From assembly GCF_016238445.1 (NCBI RefSeq), contig NZ_JABANU010000014.1, forward strand, positions 1-64,000: a DNA stretch of 64,000 bases, given 5' to 3'. The notes below the pieces were generated by a model. That model was not told the origin of the DNA. It searched no databases and saw nothing but the letters and a program-made list of their open reading frames with translations. Of the stretch, positions 17,279 to 26,907 are shown piece by piece. Made by a program: the position numbers and the translations under genes. Each line of letters starts with the position of its first letter. Within the stretch, counting starts at the first letter, position 1. The stretch is from Staphylococcus canis (lineage in GTDB: Bacteria; Bacillota; Bacilli; Staphylococcales; Staphylococcaceae).

Positions 17279-18853
17279 TTAGTCTTCAACCTGATAATGT
17301 TCTTCTTTCAAACGTCTTGGATAATCTTCTAACCAAAATGTAGCTGTTGGATACTTCTTAGGATCAGGTCGATAAATCGCGGTTTTCCCTGTACCATGTT
17401 GTTTTTTGTGTTTTTCAAAATCATGCAATGCATTTAATGCTGGTTTAAACAATATCCAAATGGCAATCAAGTTAAGCCAAGCCATCATACCTACACCCAA
17501 GTCACCTAATGCCCATGCAACATCTGCTGTTTTAATTGCGCCATAAGCTGTTGCAGCTATCAAAATAACTCGAGTAACATTTCGCCAAAATTTATTCTGC
17601 CTTTGTGCAATTCGATTCGTTACGAAACTTACATTCGTTTCAGCAATATAATAATATGCTAGTATCGTTGTGAAAGCGAAGAAAAACAGTGCAATTGCTA
17701 TGAAATATGAGCCAAACCCTGAAAAAGTTGGATCAAAGTGATACGAACTATTAAATGCTTTATCAATCCCTGCTTGTGCATACATCGCTGTTCCCGAATA
17801 ATCTTTAGTACCATCCGCTGATTGTACATAAATACCACCATCATGAATCAAGTTAGGCATTCCTGAAGCAGTTGTCGTACCGTCAGTCGTATTATATGTT
17901 TGTGAAATTAAAATAATAAGTGCTGTAGCTGTACATACAAATAATGTGTCAACATATACTGAAAACGCTTGTACTAGTCCTTGCTTTGCAGGATGAGATA
18001 CTTCAGCTGCAGCTGCTGCATGTGGTCCAGTACCTTGCCCTGCTTCATTTGAATATAATCCTCGTTTTACACCAATCTCAATCATCGCTCCAATAATACC
18101 ACCAAACGCAGCCTCCATACCAAAAGCAGATTTAAAGATTAGCGCAAACAACATTGGAACTTGACTAATATTGAGTAAAATAATCACAACGGCCATTGCT
18201 ATGTAAATAATTGCCATAAAAGGAACAACCGCTGTTGCTACCTTCGCAATAGATTTTACCCCTCCAAAAATAACTAATGCTAAAACAACAATTAATACTA
18301 AAGCGATAATCCACGGTTGTATACCAAATGCATTGTGCATTGAGCTTGCAATCGCATTAGACTGAACACCCGGTAGAAGCAAACCTACTGAAATAATCGT
18401 AACGACCGCAAAAATCAGTCCATATATTTTACCAATTTTACCTTTAATTCCGCGCTCTATATAGTATGCTGGTCCCCCTCGATATTCACCGTCTTCTTCT
18501 TTTTTATAAATTTGACCAAGTGCTGACTCTACAAATGCTGTCCCTGCTCCTAAGAAAGCAGTTGCCCACATCCAAAATACAGCACCAGGACCACCGATAA
18601 ATATTGCCGTTGATACCCCTACAATATTACCTGTACCGACACGTCCTGCTAATGATAATGCAATCGCCTGAAAACTCGAAATACCTGTTGGTGATTTTTC
18701 CCCTTGAAACATAAGACGAATCATTTCTTTAAAATGCCGTACTTGTAAAAAACGTGTGATTAAACTAAAAGCAATCCCCGTGAATAATAATCCAAAGACG
18801 AGTGGTTTACTCCATACAATATTATTCAACCACCCTACAATTGACTCCACCAT
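17279..18853 (-). CDS. Sodium:alanine/glycine symporter, AgcS (AlsT) family
   Basis: A 524 aa membrane protein with about 11 hydrophobic helices and the family motifs SLAGRVGTGNIVGVSTA (about residues 67-83) and NEAGQGTGPHAAAAA (about 271-285). It couples uptake of alanine, glycine or possibly glutamine to Na+. Substrate is inferred from family. There is a soluble C-terminal tail. ATG after GGGAGAG. Stand-alone gene with no clear terminator in the 82 bp to the next gene. Confidence 0.9.
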   Translation of the reverse strand: MVESIVGWLNNIVWSKPLVFGLLFTGIAFSLITRFLQVRHFKEMIRLMFQGEKSPTGISSFQAIALSLAGRVGTGNIVGVSTAIFIGGPGAVFWMWATAFLGAGTAFVESALGQIYKKEEDGEYRGGPAYYIERGIKGKIGKIYGLIFAVVTIISVGLLLPGVQSNAIASSMHNAFGIQPWIIALVLIVVLALVIFGGVKSIAKVATAVVPFMAIIYIAMAVVIILLNISQVPMLFALIFKSAFGMEAAFGGIIGAMIEIGVKRGLYSNEAGQGTGPHAAAAAEVSHPAKQGLVQAFSVYVDTLFVCTATALIILISQTYNTTDGTTTASGMPNLIHDGGIYVQSADGTKDYSGTAMYAQAGIDKAFNSSYHFDPTFSGFGSYFIAIALFFFAFTTILAYYYIAETNVSFVTNRIAQRQNKFWRNVTRVILIAATAYGAIKTADVAWALGDLGVGMMAWLNLIAIWILFKPALNALHDFEKHKKQHGTGKTAIYRPDPKKYPTATFWLEDYPRRLKEEHYQVED

Positions 18854-19063
18854 AAAACATCTCTCCCATTCCCAATTATCATTTTAAATTTTCAGACAAC
18901 TATATGTATAGTATACTCTGTTTGGCGCTCAGTTGTAAATCTAAATTTTCACAACATTTAAAAATTTTAGGTCTTATTCTTTATAATTATTTTTATTCTT
19001 TTATCATAAGCTTAGTTAGTCTATACTATAATATGTGTATTATTTAAAAAGGAGGTTGAACTG

Positions 19064-20161
19064 ATGACAAATAAAGTCTGGTTTCGAACGGGAATCGCGT
19101 TATTAATTTTATTCTTGTTAATTAAGTTGTTTTTAGACATTGATCACTTATTTATGCCAATCATTACGATTGTTTCATCCGTTCTATTGCCGCTATTATT
19201 AAGTGGTTTCTTATTTTATATTTGTTTGCCATTTCAAAATATACTCGAAAAATGGCATTTCCCGAGATGGGCCAGTATTACAATCATTTTATTAGGGTTG
19301 ACTGGAATGGTAGCGATTGTGATTTTATTAGTCGGACCAGTCATTGCGACTCAAATCGAAAATTTAATTCATCAACTGCCATATATTCAAAGACAAACTC
19401 AAGACTTTATCAACTTTGCTTTAGACCAACGTGATCGTTTACCAGATCAAGTAACTGATAAGATTAATGAGATGATTAATAAGTCTGGTTCTGTCGCATC
19501 TGATCTTTTATCAAATTCGCTTAATATCATTACAAGTATTATTTCAACATTATTCTTACTTATTTTAGTACCTTTCTTCTTAATTTATATGCTTAAGGAT
19601 CATGAACGTTTTATTCCTGCTATTGCCCGTATATTTAATGGAGAGCGTAAGATTTTTGTAGTTAATTTATTAAAAGATTTAAACCATACTTTAAAATCTT
19701 ACATACAAGGTCAAGTGACTGTAAGTTTAATTTTAGGGGTTATTCTATTTATTGGATATTCAATTATCGGTTTAGAATATACCGTTTTACTCGTAATGTT
19801 TGCGTGTGTGGCAAATATGATTCCATTTTTAGGTCCTTGGATGGCCTTTTTACCAGCAGGTATCTTAGGTCTTATCCAAAGTCCAACAACATTTGTATGG
19901 GTTTGTGTCGTAACACTGATTGCACAACAACTTGAAGGTAACGTGATTACACCTAACGTTATGGGTAAATCACTTAATATTCACCCACTTACAATCATCG
20001 TTGTGATTTTAGCTTCTGGAAGTTTAGGTGGCTTTGTTTTAATCTTAGTCGCTGTTCCATTGTATGCAGTGCTTAAAACATTAGTTCGTAATGTTTTCAA
20101 ATACCGTCAACAAATTATGTTGAAAGCACAAAGTGATGTCGATGATAAAAGTATTTTATAG
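19064..20161 (+). CDS. AI-2E family transporter
   Basis: A 365 aa protein with about eight membrane helices in the arrangement of the AI-2E (YdiK/TqsA-like) family. A soluble helical segment (about residues 95-150) sits between helices 3 and 4, followed by conserved motifs such as NMIPFLGPW and LEGNVITPNVMG. Members export small molecules or act as Na+(Li+)/H+ antiporters. The name does not establish autoinducer transport. ATG after AAAGGAGG. Ends just before the repeat and toxin-antitoxin island. Confidence 0.88.
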   Translation: MTNKVWFRTGIALLILFLLIKLFLDIDHLFMPIITIVSSVLLPLLLSGFLFYICLPFQNILEKWHFPRWASITIILLGLTGMVAIVILLVGPVIATQIENLIHQLPYIQRQTQDFINFALDQRDRLPDQVTDKINEMINKSGSVASDLLSNSLNIITSIISTLFLLILVPFFLIYMLKDHERFIPAIARIFNGERKIFVVNLLKDLNHTLKSYIQGQVTVSLILGVILFIGYSIIGLEYTVLLVMFACVANMIPFLGPWMAFLPAGILGLIQSPTTFVWVCVVTLIAQQLEGNVITPNVMGKSLNIHPLTIIVVILASGSLGGFVLILVAVPLYAVLKTLVRNVFKYRQQIMLKAQSDVDDKSIL

Positions 20162-20202
20162 TTGATATCATCAAGAAAGTAAAATTCATAGTACTATCAA
20201 AA

Positions 20203-20255
20203 AAAGTGAGACATTATGAATGGAGATTAATCCATGCAATGTCTCACTTTTAATA
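20203..20255. terminator. Terminator after the AI-2E family gene
   Basis: Hairpin with arms AAAAGTGAGACATT and AATGTCTCACTTTT. The loop itself contains an ATGGATTAATCCAT-like dyad. It ends about 2 bp into repeat copy 2. Confidence 0.75.
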
Positions 20256-20418
20256 TTAAGTGTTTTGATATAAAATAATTTATGGACGCATGATCTCCTT
20301 TATTATGGTTTGGTCACTTTCAGTAATAGAGGTCATTGCGTCTTTTTGTATCTAAAAATTAAAAATCGAACAACCAACATTTATAATCTAAATGTTACCA
20401 GTCCGATTTATTATAGAA
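20250..20418 (+). repeat. Structured intergenic repeat, copy 2 of 3
   Basis: Near-identical to copies at 10-179 and 20916-21078, in the same orientation. The first stem (arms GACGCATGATCTCC... and ...GAGGTCATTGCGTC) and its T run (about 20342-20346) are intact. The second hairpin differs from the others only in its loop and one stem-side base. It lies immediately left of the antitoxin RNA promoter. Confidence 0.88.
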
Positions 20419-20440
20419 CCCAAAGAAATGAATGGAGACT

Positions 20441-20540
20441 TTGCATTCTTCTACTAACCAATGTTATAATTTAGTTAACAAGAGCTTCGTGCATTATATG
20501 CACCAATCCCCTCACTATTGCGCGTAGTGAGGGGATTTTT
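20441..20540 (+). ncRNA. Antitoxin RNA of the Fst/PepA1-like type I system (with promoter and terminator)
   Basis: Promoter TTGCAT (20441-20446), 18 bp, TATAAT (20465-20470). The predicted RNA of about 64 nt starts near 20477 and ends in a terminator hairpin (20506-20517 with 20525-20536) plus a T run. It carries two stretches repeated in the opposed toxin gene: AACAAGAGCTTCG (20477-20489 and 20644-20656) and ATATGCACC (20496-20504 and 20665-20673). As RNA these are complementary to the toxin mRNA at codons 2-6 and at the ribosome-binding site, so they would block translation. This is the DRa/DRb logic of the pAD1 par locus. Confidence 0.85.
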
Positions 20541-20559
20541 AGGTACTGGCTAATATCGC

Positions 20560-20661
20560 CTATTTTTTCTTATTGTTACGTGTACGTAGCCAATACGTAA
20601 ATAACGCAACAATACAACCACTGATGACTGTGGTCGTGATGTGAACAAGAGCTTCGATCAT
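20560..20661 (-). CDS. Type I toxin, Fst/PepA1 family membrane peptide
   Basis: A 33 aa peptide too short for standard gene calling. It has a hydrophobic span (about residues 4-24, core VISGCIVALFTYWL) followed by a basic tail ending NNKKK. This matches the Fst/PepA1 (SprA1) toxin pattern, including the VISGC...YWL signature I recall from S. aureus PepA1. Such peptides insert into the membrane and kill or arrest the cell. ATG lies 10 nt after AGGAGG (20672-20677). A TATAAT (20720-20725) lies upstream. The leader can form CGCC/GGCG and CTCTC/GAGAG pairs near the ribosome-binding site. The convergent antitoxin RNA overlaps the 3' part of the transcript. Confidence 0.88.
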   Translation of the reverse strand: MIEALVHITTTVISGCIVALFTYWLRTRNNKKK

Positions 20662-20915
20662 CCGATATGCACCTCCTCTCTACGTCTAAATTGACGCCTG
20701 AGAGATAGGCGACCTATATATTATATCATCTTCGAATATACATTGAGAGATAACTTCCGGTAAGTTGAATGATGTCATCCCTTTATAATTTTAAGTGCTT
20801 CTTTTCATTATATTATTCCTATTCTTTAATGTGCGATATATCATTATAAACTTACACACCGTTTTTTTAATCACATCGATGTAAGCGTATACTTAAAGTG
20901 GTTATGTTTTTTCCT

Positions 20916-21078
20916 ATCAAGTGTTTTGATATAAAATAATTCGTGGGCGCATGATCTCCTTTATTATGGTTTGGTCACTTCAATAATAGAGGTCATTGCG
21001 TCTTTTTGTATCTAAAAATTAAAAATCGAACAAGCAACATTTATAATTTAAATGTCACCAGTCCGATTTATTATAGAA
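20916..21078 (+). repeat. Structured intergenic repeat, copy 3 of 3
   Basis: Same element as at 10-179 and 20250-20418, same orientation. One stem change (A to G near the start of the first arm) keeps a G-U pair if the plus strand is the RNA. Its right end lies about 40 bp from the fabI stop codon. With copy 2 it brackets the toxin-antitoxin locus. Confidence 0.88.
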
Positions 21079-21119
21079 TTGCATTTTCTAGCCTAGTTTC
21101 AAATATTTTCTACAAATAT

Positions 21120-21893
21120 TTAACGAATTGCGTGGAACCCTGCGTCCACGTGAATATTTTCACCAGTAACACCTGATGAGAAATCACTTAATAAGTATGC
21201 CGCTGTTTTACCCACTTCCTCTTGATCTACATTTCGTTTTAGTGGTGCACGTTCTTCAATCTCTTTTAAGATTGATGTAAAGTTACCGACACCACGTGCA
21301 CTTAATGTACGAATAGGACCAGCTGAAATTGCATTAACACGAATGTTATCTTGACCTAAATCAGCTGCTAAATATTTTACTGAAGCTTCAAGACTTGCTT
21401 TCGCAATACCCATAACATTATAGTTCGGCACTGCAGCCTCTCCACCAATATATGTCGATGTTACAATACTACCGCCTTCTTCATTCATAATTTTACGTGC
21501 TTCACGTGCAACAATAGTTAATGAATACGCACTAATATCTTGTGCAAGTAAAAAGCCGTCACGTGATGTTTCTGAATAACGACCGCGTAATTCTTCTACA
21601 CGTGCAAAGGCGATTGAATGAAATACACCATCAATTTTTCCTACTTCTTGTCCAATTTTCTCAAAACCTTGAATCACATCTTCATCATTTTGAACATCGA
21701 TTTGATAAACATGTTTTTCACTTTGATTTAATTGATCGATTAATTTATCGAGTTCTTTAAAACTTCTTTCTTTACGATAGGTAAAAACTAATTTTGCTCC
21801 GAGTTGATCTAACACTTTTGCAACGCCAAATCCAATGCTTCTTTTGTTAGCAATACCCATAATTACGAATGTTTTATTTTTAAGATCTATCAC
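21120..21893 (-). CDS. fabI: Enoyl-[acyl-carrier-protein] reductase (NADPH) FabI
   Basis: A 257 aa short-chain dehydrogenase-type enzyme that catalyses the last reduction of fatty acid elongation; it is the triclosan target. The nucleotide loop is GIANKRSIGFG (residues 13-23); the catalytic Tyr148, Tyr158 and Lys165 correspond to S. aureus 147/157/164, with a one-residue insertion before them. I use the GTG at 21893: AAAGGAG lies 9 nt upstream and the product then aligns with S. aureus FabI. The TTG at 21914 would add seven residues and swallow the ribosome-binding site. Confidence 0.96.
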   Translation of the reverse strand: MIDLKNKTFVIMGIANKRSIGFGVAKVLDQLGAKLVFTYRKERSFKELDKLIDQLNQSEKHVYQIDVQNDEDVIQGFEKIGQEVGKIDGVFHSIAFARVEELRGRYSETSRDGFLLAQDISAYSLTIVAREARKIMNEEGGSIVTSTYIGGEAAVPNYNVMGIAKASLEASVKYLAADLGQDNIRVNAISAGPIRTLSARGVGNFTSILKEIEERAPLKRNVDQEEVGKTAAYLLSDFSSGVTGENIHVDAGFHAIR

Positions 21894-21991
21894 TTTGAAT
21901 AACTCCTTTATCAACTACAATAAATTTACTTTAATTTTACCATTAGCACTGAAAACCATACAAATATTATCCATACGTGTTGAGTGCTTCG

Positions 21992-23824
21992 TTAAAACAT
22001 TTCAAGTTCAATTTTCAGTTGCTCAACATATTCTTTAGTTCCTGTCACAATCAGACGATCTCCGTATTGTAAGAAAGTGTCTCCATGCGGAACGATTGAC
22101 TCATTATTACGTATAATGCGGACAAAGATAATATCGCCACCAAATGGAAAATCTCGTAACTGCATATGATCAAATGCATAGTTGTACATTCCAATCTCGT
22201 AAAGTGAAGTTTCCACGTTACTTAATAAATTCAACATATTTGGTGTCTCAATCATACCTTTAAGTAATATTTGGTTACTTTGGAAATTACTAAAAATTTC
22301 AATACCATGATGTGATAGTTCTTGTGCCTCATCGTTTGATTCAAGACGACATATTACTCGTTCAACTCCGTGATCCTTAGCCATTAGCGCAACACGACGA
22401 TTAATGTTATCATCATTTGTCGAACATACCACGATGTCACTATCAAATAATCCTAAGCGCTCTAACATCTTCGCTTCGTAGTCTGGAAATTCAATCATAG
22501 TGATATCATCCGACAATTTTCGCTGATCTGATAAATCTTCACGATAATATAATGTGATTTGATACAGTTGAGAGCTCAATTTTTGTGCAATTGGAATCGT
22601 TAATTGATTCTTACCGATCAATGCAACATTTACTGTCGTTTGCATTTCGTCAGGTACCGGAATCAATTTTTTAAAGACGATTGGTACGAACACACATGTA
22701 ATGACTGCACTTAAAATTAAAATTCCTGACGTTTCATCACTAATTGTATGTAGTTTTTCAGCAATCTTCGCCGCAGCAATGACTAATGATAATGTCGATG
22801 TTAATAAAAATGCTGAAGCAATTGTTGTTTTCATATCAAACCATTTTCGGATGAACAATACTGGAACTAATTTTGAAATAATAAATGCTAATATCAAAAT
22901 CGGAATAATAATCAGTAGCGATGGATTCTTAACTAATGATGGTATATCCAGTTCGACGCCTACCATAATAAAGAAGATAGGAATGAAAAATCCATAGCCA
23001 AATGAGTCTAATTTTTCTACTAAGTCAGGTGTTGGCTTCAGTAACGATAAGACCACCCCAGCTAAAAAAGCGCCGAGAATATTTTCTGCACCTACACCTT
23101 CTGCAAGGGCAACAAGCAAAATAATAAGTGCAAATACAGCCCGGATTCCAATTTGCGTCGTACCGTCCATTAGTTTTTCAAAGATTGGTGCCTTTTTCAA
23201 AAAAGCGCCTACGAAATAAAAAACGATTGGTAATACTGCTAAAATACCAATTAACCAAATCGTACTACTCCCTGTTGCATTTAACGCACCGTACACCGTT
23301 AATAATAACATCGTCGCTAAATCTGCAAGTACTGCGACTAATAATATAAACTGGCCGATACGTGTTCGCATGATATTCATTTCTTTAAGCGTCGGTACAA
23401 CAACCCCTAAAGAAATCGTTGAAATAATAATGACCATCAGTAAAACATCATCAATGAGACCGACCCACTTAAATGCGAAAGCAAGAAATGTTGAAACAAT
23501 CATGATAAGTGAAAAAATCATCAACGCTAGCGTAAAATGGCTCGGTCCAGTTGTCACTTCTTGTTTTTTATTAGATTTGTCTTTTTTAAAAGCATTAAAA
23601 TCGATTTCAAGACCACTCAAAAACATTAAAAAGATGAAGCCCAATGTGGATAATATCTTAAGCGTCTCATCGGTGTGTACGATATTTAAAAATGAGCGAC
23701 CAATGACAATCCCCATTAATATCTCAGCAACTACAACGGGTAAAAATCCTATTTTAAACCGATTAACAATGATAGGTGTCAATACAGCTGCAATGATTAC
23801 AATAACAAGTGATACAAATTCCAT
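21992..23824 (-). CDS. cpaA: Monovalent cation:proton antiporter with RCK domains (CpaA)
   Basis: A 610 aa CPA2 family protein: about 12 membrane helices (1-385), then an RCK_N domain (about 400-510) and an RCK_C domain (about 520-610). In S. aureus the protein beside fabI is CpaA, whose RCK_C domain binds c-di-AMP and activates K+/Na+ export. The same position and domain order support that assignment. It starts 11 nt after the mgtE stop codon, behind AAGGGGGG, so it is the last gene of the relQ-nadK-rluD-mgtE-cpaA run. Confidence 0.92.
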   Translation of the reverse strand: MEFVSLVIVIIAAVLTPIIVNRFKIGFLPVVVAEILMGIVIGRSFLNIVHTDETLKILSTLGFIFLMFLSGLEIDFNAFKKDKSNKKQEVTTGPSHFTLALMIFSLIMIVSTFLAFAFKWVGLIDDVLLMVIIISTISLGVVVPTLKEMNIMRTRIGQFILLVAVLADLATMLLLTVYGALNATGSSTIWLIGILAVLPIVFYFVGAFLKKAPIFEKLMDGTTQIGIRAVFALIILLVALAEGVGAENILGAFLAGVVLSLLKPTPDLVEKLDSFGYGFFIPIFFIMVGVELDIPSLVKNPSLLIIIPILILAFIISKLVPVLFIRKWFDMKTTIASAFLLTSTLSLVIAAAKIAEKLHTISDETSGILILSAVITCVFVPIVFKKLIPVPDEMQTTVNVALIGKNQLTIPIAQKLSSQLYQITLYYREDLSDQRKLSDDITMIEFPDYEAKMLERLGLFDSDIVVCSTNDDNINRRVALMAKDHGVERVICRLESNDEAQELSHHGIEIFSNFQSNQILLKGMIETPNMLNLLSNVETSLYEIGMYNYAFDHMQLRDFPFGGDIIFVRIIRNNESIVPHGDTFLQYGDRLIVTGTKEYVEQLKIELEMF

Positions 23825-23835
23825 AGATGCCCCCC

Positions 23836-25230
23836 TTACATTAAATATGTCATAAATGAAGTTGCCAGACCGAAGTATATCAACATACTGACAATATCAT
23901 TAATCGTAGTAATAAATGGCCCACTTGCAACTGCGGGATCAATGCCTATTTTGTTCATTAAAAGTGGAATAACAGAACCGATTGTTGTCCCAACTGTCAT
24001 CGCAATTGTTAAACTTGTCCCGACAATCATTGCAAGGAAAGGTTGTTGATACAATACAATGATAATTAACGTTAAACAAATTGCACATGTAATTCCGGTT
24101 AAAAAGCCACTTCCAGATTCACGTAATGCTAATTTAAGCTTACTCTTTTCTTTAATTTCACCAGTTGAAATATTTCGAACTGAAACCGCAAGTGATTGCG
24201 TCCCAGAATTCCCAGACATCCCACTAATAATAGGAATAAATGCTGCTAAGAGTGCTACTTTTTCTAGGGTTTCTTCAAACGAACCTAAAATAGATGCTGT
24301 AATCATACCGAGCACCGTTAAGATCAAAAGCCACGGTAAACGTTTTAACGCCGTTTGAAAAATAGAATCGTCAGTGGAATCAATATCAGACACACCTGCT
24401 AAACGAGAATAGTCTTCACTAGCCTCTTCATCCATAACGTCAACGATATCATCGATTGTAATAATACCCAATAAATGGTTTTGATAATCGACAACAGGCA
24501 TTGCGATAAAGTCATAGTCACGCATCGTTTGTGCGACATCTTCTTGGTCGTCGGCAACGTTAGCACTAATCACACGTTCGCTCATAATATCCTCGATATA
24601 AGCATCATTCTCTGCAACGATTAAATCACGTAATGACAAGACACCGACTAGTTTCTTATGCTCATCAATCGCAAATATCACATAAATCGTTTCCGCTTCT
24701 GGTGCTTGCGCTTTAACATGCATTAACGCCTCATGGACTGGCGTTGAAATTGTCAATGAAATGTACTCCGTTGTCATGATACCGCCAGCTGTATCTTCTT
24801 CATAATGTAATAATGCTTTGATTTCTTTTGCATCTTCACGATTCATCAACATCAGTAAGCTTGCAATTTTACGCTTTGACAATTGATTTAATATATCTAC
24901 CGCATTATCGTAAGACATATACTCAAGAATTTGACTTGCATATGTCGCATTCATTTCTTCAAATAGCGTTTCATAATCTTCTTCATCAATTTCTAGATTT
25001 TCGAAAAAGTTAGCTACTTCTTCAGGTGATAAATATTGATACATTTTTTGATGAACCGTTGAATCACTATCTTCAAAATATTCACTTTGTTCGTAAGAGT
25101 GCATCGCTAAAAATTCAGTTCTAAACCCATCAATATCTTCTTCTCGAATCAATTGATCTAACAGAATTTTATTGTAGCGCTCTTCATCATCTAAAATTAA
25201 ATGATCATGTTCATTATTCAAACCTTTCAC
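23836..25230 (-). CDS. mgtE: Magnesium transporter MgtE
   Basis: About 464 aa. An N-terminal helical MgtE domain (about 25-125), a CBS pair (about 130-250) that senses cytosolic Mg2+, and five membrane helices at the C-terminus with the pore motif PAVASGPFITTINDIVS. It forms a dimeric Mg2+ channel that closes when internal Mg2+ is high. The start is uncertain: the frame is open to 25272, overlapping rluD. I favour GTG 25230, 11 nt after AAGGA; TTG 25221 is also possible. No M-box riboswitch is seen, consistent with its place inside an operon. Confidence 0.9.
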   Translation of the reverse strand: MKGLNNEHDHLILDDEERYNKILLDQLIREEDIDGFRTEFLAMHSYEQSEYFEDSDSTVHQKMYQYLSPEEVANFFENLEIDEEDYETLFEEMNATYASQILEYMSYDNAVDILNQLSKRKIASLLMLMNREDAKEIKALLHYEEDTAGGIMTTEYISLTISTPVHEALMHVKAQAPEAETIYVIFAIDEHKKLVGVLSLRDLIVAENDAYIEDIMSERVISANVADDQEDVAQTMRDYDFIAMPVVDYQNHLLGIITIDDIVDVMDEEASEDYSRLAGVSDIDSTDDSIFQTALKRLPWLLILTVLGMITASILGSFEETLEKVALLAAFIPIISGMSGNSGTQSLAVSVRNISTGEIKEKSKLKLALRESGSGFLTGITCAICLTLIIIVLYQQPFLAMIVGTSLTIAMTVGTTIGSVIPLLMNKIGIDPAVASGPFITTINDIVSMLIYFGLATSFMTYLM

Positions 25231-25246
25231 CCCGCTCACTTTCCTT

Positions 25247-26101
25247 TTATAATGTATATAATATTTGCTCAAATTGAGGTGTTACACTTTGAACATGTAC
25301 ATCCTTTTGAGTAATGGGGTGTATAAAAGCCACCTCAGCACATTTAAGTAATTGTGTCTCATATAAAGGATGTATATGTCCGTATAATCCATCTCCTACA
25401 ATAGGGTGACCAATGGATTTAAAATGAACGCGAATTTGATGCGTTCTTCCCGTTTCAAGCTTCACACGACATAACGTATATTGATGAAAATTTTGTACAG
25501 GCCAATATATCGTCTTTGCATATTTACCTTTTTCTGATACTGTACGTTCAATAATACTGTCAGATGTACGAGCAATAGGCTTTTCAATCGTATCAGGTTG
25601 TGTCAATATCCCTTCACAAATACACTCATAATATTTATGAATTGTTATTGATGACATTAAATGATGAATATGTCGTGATTTTGCAATAATCACAACCCCC
25701 ATCGTCTGACGGTCAAGCCGTGTTACGATATGAGGGATACCACTTTCACCTTTATTTTGCATATATGATAATACTTGCTCAACCAAACTTTCATGTGGAT
25801 GTTCTCGTGATGGCGCGCTATTTTGATGCTTTTGTTTATTGACTACAAGTAACCATGCATCTTCATACAAAATATCTAATGGTTGGTCATAAGGCACTAA
25901 GAAGGGACTTGGGTGTTCACGAGGGAGTTGAACAACAACCGTATCTCCAACTTCAAGCATATATCGGACTGTACGTGGGATATCATTTACAAGTAAAGCG
26001 CCATCTTGTTTAATGGCGCTAATCGTCTTTTTGGAAAACTTTTGTTCATATAAAAAAGTTTTTAAAGACACTGAAGTTTGTATATCATATTGGAATCTCA
26101 C
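25247..26101 (-). CDS. RluA family 23S rRNA pseudouridine synthase
   Basis: A 284 aa protein with an N-terminal S4-like RNA-binding region (about 10-70) and the RluA catalytic motif RLDRQTMG with the essential Asp (about residue 130), close to the RluD/YjbO type. It isomerises uridines in rRNA. The exact sites cannot be told from sequence. Start GTG 26101 overlaps the nadK stop codon by four bases (GTGA), indicating translational coupling. Confidence 0.9.
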   Translation of the reverse strand: MRFQYDIQTSVSLKTFLYEQKFSKKTISAIKQDGALLVNDIPRTVRYMLEVGDTVVVQLPREHPSPFLVPYDQPLDILYEDAWLLVVNKQKHQNSAPSREHPHESLVEQVLSYMQNKGESGIPHIVTRLDRQTMGVVIIAKSRHIHHLMSSITIHKYYECICEGILTQPDTIEKPIARTSDSIIERTVSEKGKYAKTIYWPVQNFHQYTLCRVKLETGRTHQIRVHFKSIGHPIVGDGLYGHIHPLYETQLLKCAEVAFIHPITQKDVHVQSVTPQFEQILYTL

Positions 26102-26907
26102 AGCGTTTCACCACTTGAAATAAATGAGTCATGCACGCGTTTCCAAAATGGGAAAGGTCTAAATCGCGCGAAACGAATCTTCTCGTTTGCCACACGATAT
26201 TGAATCGTGTTTACATTCTTATGTTTCACGCTGACGTGATCCACAGTAGTCAAAATAACATCATGATTGACAGGTTTAACGTGACACGTATGATGTTTTG
26301 GTAATACGAGTGGAGAGCCTACTGTTCGAAAGACTCTATTATTAATTGATGCGATCTCGGCAATTTGAATTGCTTCTAATGAAGGGTGGATTAACGCTCC
26401 CCCTAACGCTTTATTATATGCCGTCGACCCTGAAGGCGTTGAAATACATAATCCATCTCCTCGGAAACGCTCAAAATGTTGACCTCGGATATCCAAATCA
26501 ACAACCAATGTTGTGCCATTCTCAGTCTTCATTGTCGCTTCGTTCAGTGCTAAATAACGCGTTTCATACCCTTTGTCATTATAGCGCACAATCATTTCTA
26601 ATAGTGGATATTCAATGACTTGAAATTCAGAGTTATTAATTTCAATGATGAGCTTTTCCACTTCATGTGGTAACCAATCAGCATAAAACCCTAAGTGTCC
26701 GGTATGTATACCTACAAATGCACATTGTGCTAACATATGACTGTATTGATGAAAGGCTTGTAATAACGTACCGTCACCACCCACAGAAATGACAATTTCA
26801 GGATTTTCAACATCTTCAATCATTTTGAAATCTTTCATATGTGTTTGCATCTTATGCTTTAATGCTTCTGACTTCGCATCTCCTTTTGATAAAATCGCAT
26901 AACGCAT
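26098..26907 (-). CDS. nadK: NAD kinase
   Basis: A 269 aa ATP-NAD kinase (PpnK) that makes NADP. The GGDG motif lies in SVGGDGTLL (about residues 43-51), and the NAD-binding stretch includes [14 protein letters not shown]. Length is normal for the Gram-positive enzyme. I use ATG 26907, which overlaps the relQ stop codon (TGATG). The preceding GTG at 26910 would lie inside that junction. Second catalytic gene of the relQ operon. Confidence 0.95.
   Translation of the reverse strand: MRYAILSKGDAKSEALKHKMQTHMKDFKMIEDVENPEIVISVGGDGTLLQAFHQYSHMLAQCAFVGIHTGHLGFYADWLPHEVEKLIIEINNSEFQVIEYPLLEMIVRYNDKGYETRYLALNEATMKTENGTTLVVDLDIRGQHFERFRGDGLCISTPSGSTAYNKALGGALIHPSLEAIQIAEIASINNRVFRTVGSPLVLPKHHTCHVKPVNHDVILTTVDHVSVKHKNVNTIQYRVANEKIRFARFRPFPFWKRVHDSFISSGETL

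Noticed and set aside
20916-20990. Mini-ORF on the minus strand of the repeat, ATG right after AAAGGAGATC
   Set aside because: The frame is 11 codons in copy 3 but stops after three codons in copies 1 and 2, and the spacing to the purine stretch is too short. Not conserved as coding.
25231-25300. M-box or other Mg2+ riboswitch before mgtE
   Set aside because: mgtE starts at or inside the end of the preceding pseudouridine synthase gene, leaving no room for a leader.
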